Both the position numbers and the translations under genes were made by a program. A stretch of DNA of 6,591 bases from contig JAGMEZ010000533.1 of assembly GCA_023127905.1 (NCBI GenBank), positions 1 to 6,591 on the forward strand, in the 5' to 3' direction. The first letter of the stretch is position 1; every line of letters begins with the position of its first letter. Source of the DNA: Caldifarciminota bacterium (GTDB lineage: Bacteria > Hydrothermota > E44-bin80). This document shows, one piece after another, positions 5,245-6,591 of the stretch. The notes beneath the pieces were generated by a model. That model saw only the letters and a list, made by a program, of their open reading frames with translations, did no database searches and was not told the origin of the DNA.

Positions 5245-6591
5245 TTACTTTGTTAGTATCAGTTTCTTTGTGGCTGTGAAATTCTTTGTCTCCAATTTGT
5301 AGAAATAAACACCTGGAGAAACCTTCATTCCGCTTTCGTTTCTCCCATCCCACACGGCAGTATGAGTGCCAGGGCATACGTCACCAGTCACAAGAGTTCG
5401 AATATGTCTACCTGTTACGTCGAAAATCCTTAAGCTCACTTTGCTTTTCACAGGTAATTGGTAACTAATAACGGACGATTGAAAGAATGGATTTGGGTGG
5501 TTCTGTTTGAGTTCATATCTCAACTGTTTTCCTGTGGAACGCTCCTCTTCCACTTCCACAGCTGCGATAAAATTTGTACAAAATTCAGAGGTGTTAAAAT
5601 ACATATCTGTTGTTGTGGCTGTTATGAAGTCACCGTTCACAAGACCTAAGACCGTGATATTCCAGTTACCCGCTGCATCCGGGGTTGTGGCACCCAGATA
5701 TATTGCTCCTTCACCATAGTTTGTTGGGTCAGGTATTGCAAAAAACACTTCGACAGTTGCCTGATTAGTTGGTGTATCTATGTTTAGCGTGCCTGCAATT
5801 GCTGTTTGTCCAGAGACAGCATCGTAATTAGCGCTCAATATAATAGGGAAGTTTAGCTCCTGGTTTGGCCCAGAATCAGGATCAGCAGGGTCATTGAAGG
5901 TTACACCGTTATTTTGCAGGTCTATTCCCAGTCCATTGTTGTCATAAATTGAATTCTGAGAAATCTGATTTCCGTCAGCATTGAAACTGTTGATATAGTC
6001 CTCCCATACAGCGACTCCGTCCCCTCCATTATAGGCGATTATGTTGTTTGGACCAATCCAGTTTAAATCAGCACAACCCCATTGGGTGGGTCCATACTCA
6101 CCGACAGCTACACCATGGTAAGTGTTGGGTAGTGGAGCTAGATTTATATCCAGTCCAATGATATTATCAATGATCGAATTAAACTGGGTCTGGATAGGAG
6201 GAGCAGGATAGGGTTCATTGTTGAATCCCTGTATACCTACCCCGTCGTAGTCGTTTCCGGAGATAAGGTTACCATCCACAACATTATCATGGGTGCCTTC
6301 ACACAGACATACACCCTCATGAATATTACCCTGATCAACCATTCCTGTAATATCGGTGCCAATATAATTACCAATAATATAGTTTCCATATACATCGCCA
6401 GGAATTTGGGGACCAATTACAGCAACACCTTCTGCATAATTCGCCGATATGAGATTCTCAACAATGTAATTGTCAAAAGCTATCGATGAGATCTCTGCCG
6501 GTATATTGTGGATACGAACACCAGCCCAGAGATTTGTCGTAGTACGACCATTCCCTTTAGGTCCCGTTCCACTTGGGTCCATACCTATTAT
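5245..6591 (-). CDS. Secreted right-handed parallel beta-helix protein with FlgD-Ig/type IX-like sorting tail, 5' end beyond window
   Basis: The frame is open at the right edge (Ile-Ile-Gly before the first Met), so these 448 codons are the C-terminal part and the Met at 6582 is not a true start. Numbering from that Met, residues 1-222 are beta-helix rungs of about 20-35 residues, e.g. NYIGTDITGMVDQG, NLISGNDYDGVGI, NIIGLDINLAP, NIIAYNGGDGVAV and NSIYDNNGLGIDL. A spacer follows (DPADPDSGPNQELNFPIILS, 231-250). Residues about 255-340 form a strand-rich module with IAGTLN, GEGAIYLGATT and ATTTDMYFNTSEF, a common partner of such helices. Residues 355-445 are the FlgD-Ig/type A sorting domain: LKQNHPNPF, VISYQLPVKSKVSLRIFDVT, TAVWDGRNESGMKVSPGVYF, then TKKLILTK. 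The protein is expected at the cell surface, perhaps binding or cleaving polysaccharide; no catalytic residues are evident. The stop is followed by an intrinsic terminator. Confidence 0.9.
   Translation of the reverse strand: MIGMDPSGTGPKGNGRTTTNLWAGVRIHNIPAEISSIAFDNYIVENLISANYAEGVAVIGPQIPGDVYGNYIIGNYIGTDITGMVDQGNIHEGVCLCEGTHDNVVDGNLISGNDYDGVGIQGFNNEPYPAPPIQTQFNSIIDNIIGLDINLAPLPNTYHGVAVGEYGPTQWGCADLNWIGPNNIIAYNGGDGVAVWEDYINSFNADGNQISQNSIYDNNGLGIDLQNNGVTFNDPADPDSGPNQELNFPIILSANYDAVSGQTAIAGTLNIDTPTNQATVEVFFAIPDPTNYGEGAIYLGATTPDAAGNWNITVLGLVNGDFITATTTDMYFNTSEFCTNFIAAVEVEEERSTGKQLRYELKQNHPNPFFQSSVISYQLPVKSKVSLRIFDVTGRHIRTLVTGDVCPGTHTAVWDGRNESGMKVSPGVYFYKLETKNFTATKKLILTK

Noticed and set aside
5286..5719. 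Three overlapping plus-strand open frames
   Set aside because: All are antisense to the sorting domain and adjacent module of the beta-helix protein, which has clear family motifs.
6289..6489. Plus-strand open frame of 66 codons
   Set aside because: Antisense shadow of beta-helix rungs; the Asn/Ile repeats mirror the repeat pattern on the other strand.
5245..6582. Met at 6582 as the true start of the beta-helix protein
   Set aside because: The frame stays open to the window edge, the Met lies inside a beta-helix rung, and there is no signal peptide or ribosome site.
1..6591. CRISPR array, tRNA or rRNA genes, insertion sequence
   Set aside because: No regularly spaced direct repeats, no cloverleaf or rRNA-like stretches and no transposase frame were seen on either strand.

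Overview
Seven protein genes, all on the minus strand, lie in a low-GC window that reads as chromosomal DNA of a Gram-negative bacterium. The best lineage clue is the gene cut by the right edge. It encodes a secreted parallel beta-helix protein ending in a FlgD-Ig/type IX-like C-terminal sorting domain (QNHPNPF, SKVSLRIFDVTGR, SPGVYFYKL). That style of tail is typical of the FCB superphylum and neighbouring candidate phyla such as WOR-3, Cloacimonadota and KSB1. A lipoprotein signal and an outer-membrane-type barrel ending in Phe agree with a two-membrane cell. The exact phylum cannot be fixed from this window.

Layout in transcription order (right to left). (1) 6591-5245: C-terminal 448 codons of the beta-helix surface protein, followed by a clear intrinsic terminator (5202-5230). 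(2) 5077-4358: a calcineurin-like metallophosphoesterase, with a perfect AT-rich palindrome 41 bases upstream of its start. (3) 4357-4038: a 320-base gap holding a dispersed GATTGC...CAATGACA-type repeat, a near-consensus sigma70 promoter and a tiny leader reading frame. (4) 4037-3048: a lipoprotein of the TM1410/MJ1477 (GH114-like) glycosidase family whose two barrel halves appear in swapped order. (5) 2986-2318: a predicted outer-membrane beta-barrel protein, 61 bases downstream and probably in the same transcript. (6) 2288-2190: a short relic of the C-terminus of another beta-helix protein (DFDGNPRP...YDIGAFE). (7) 2186-1476: a class I SAM methyltransferase. (8) 1475-1303: a gap with a C-run/G-run inverted repeat. 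(9) 1302-469: a GNAT acetyltransferase fused to a YoaP-like thioredoxin-fold domain. (10) 472-1: a CPBP-family membrane protease, joined to the previous gene by a 4-base ATGA overlap and cut by the left edge at the first Glu of its active-site motif.

Two themes emerge. One is cell-envelope biology: a beta-helix surface protein, a glycosidase-like lipoprotein and a barrel protein, the last two probably co-transcribed from the 4136-4164 promoter. The other is small accessory enzymes (phosphoesterase, methyltransferase, the YoaP/CPBP pair). The two dispersed-repeat candidates and the beta-helix relic show that this segment has been rearranged. The observation most worth following is the apparent circular permutation of the TM1410-like protein. 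Next are the beta-helix relic fused in frame up to the methyltransferase start, and the tightly coupled YoaP-CPBP pair.
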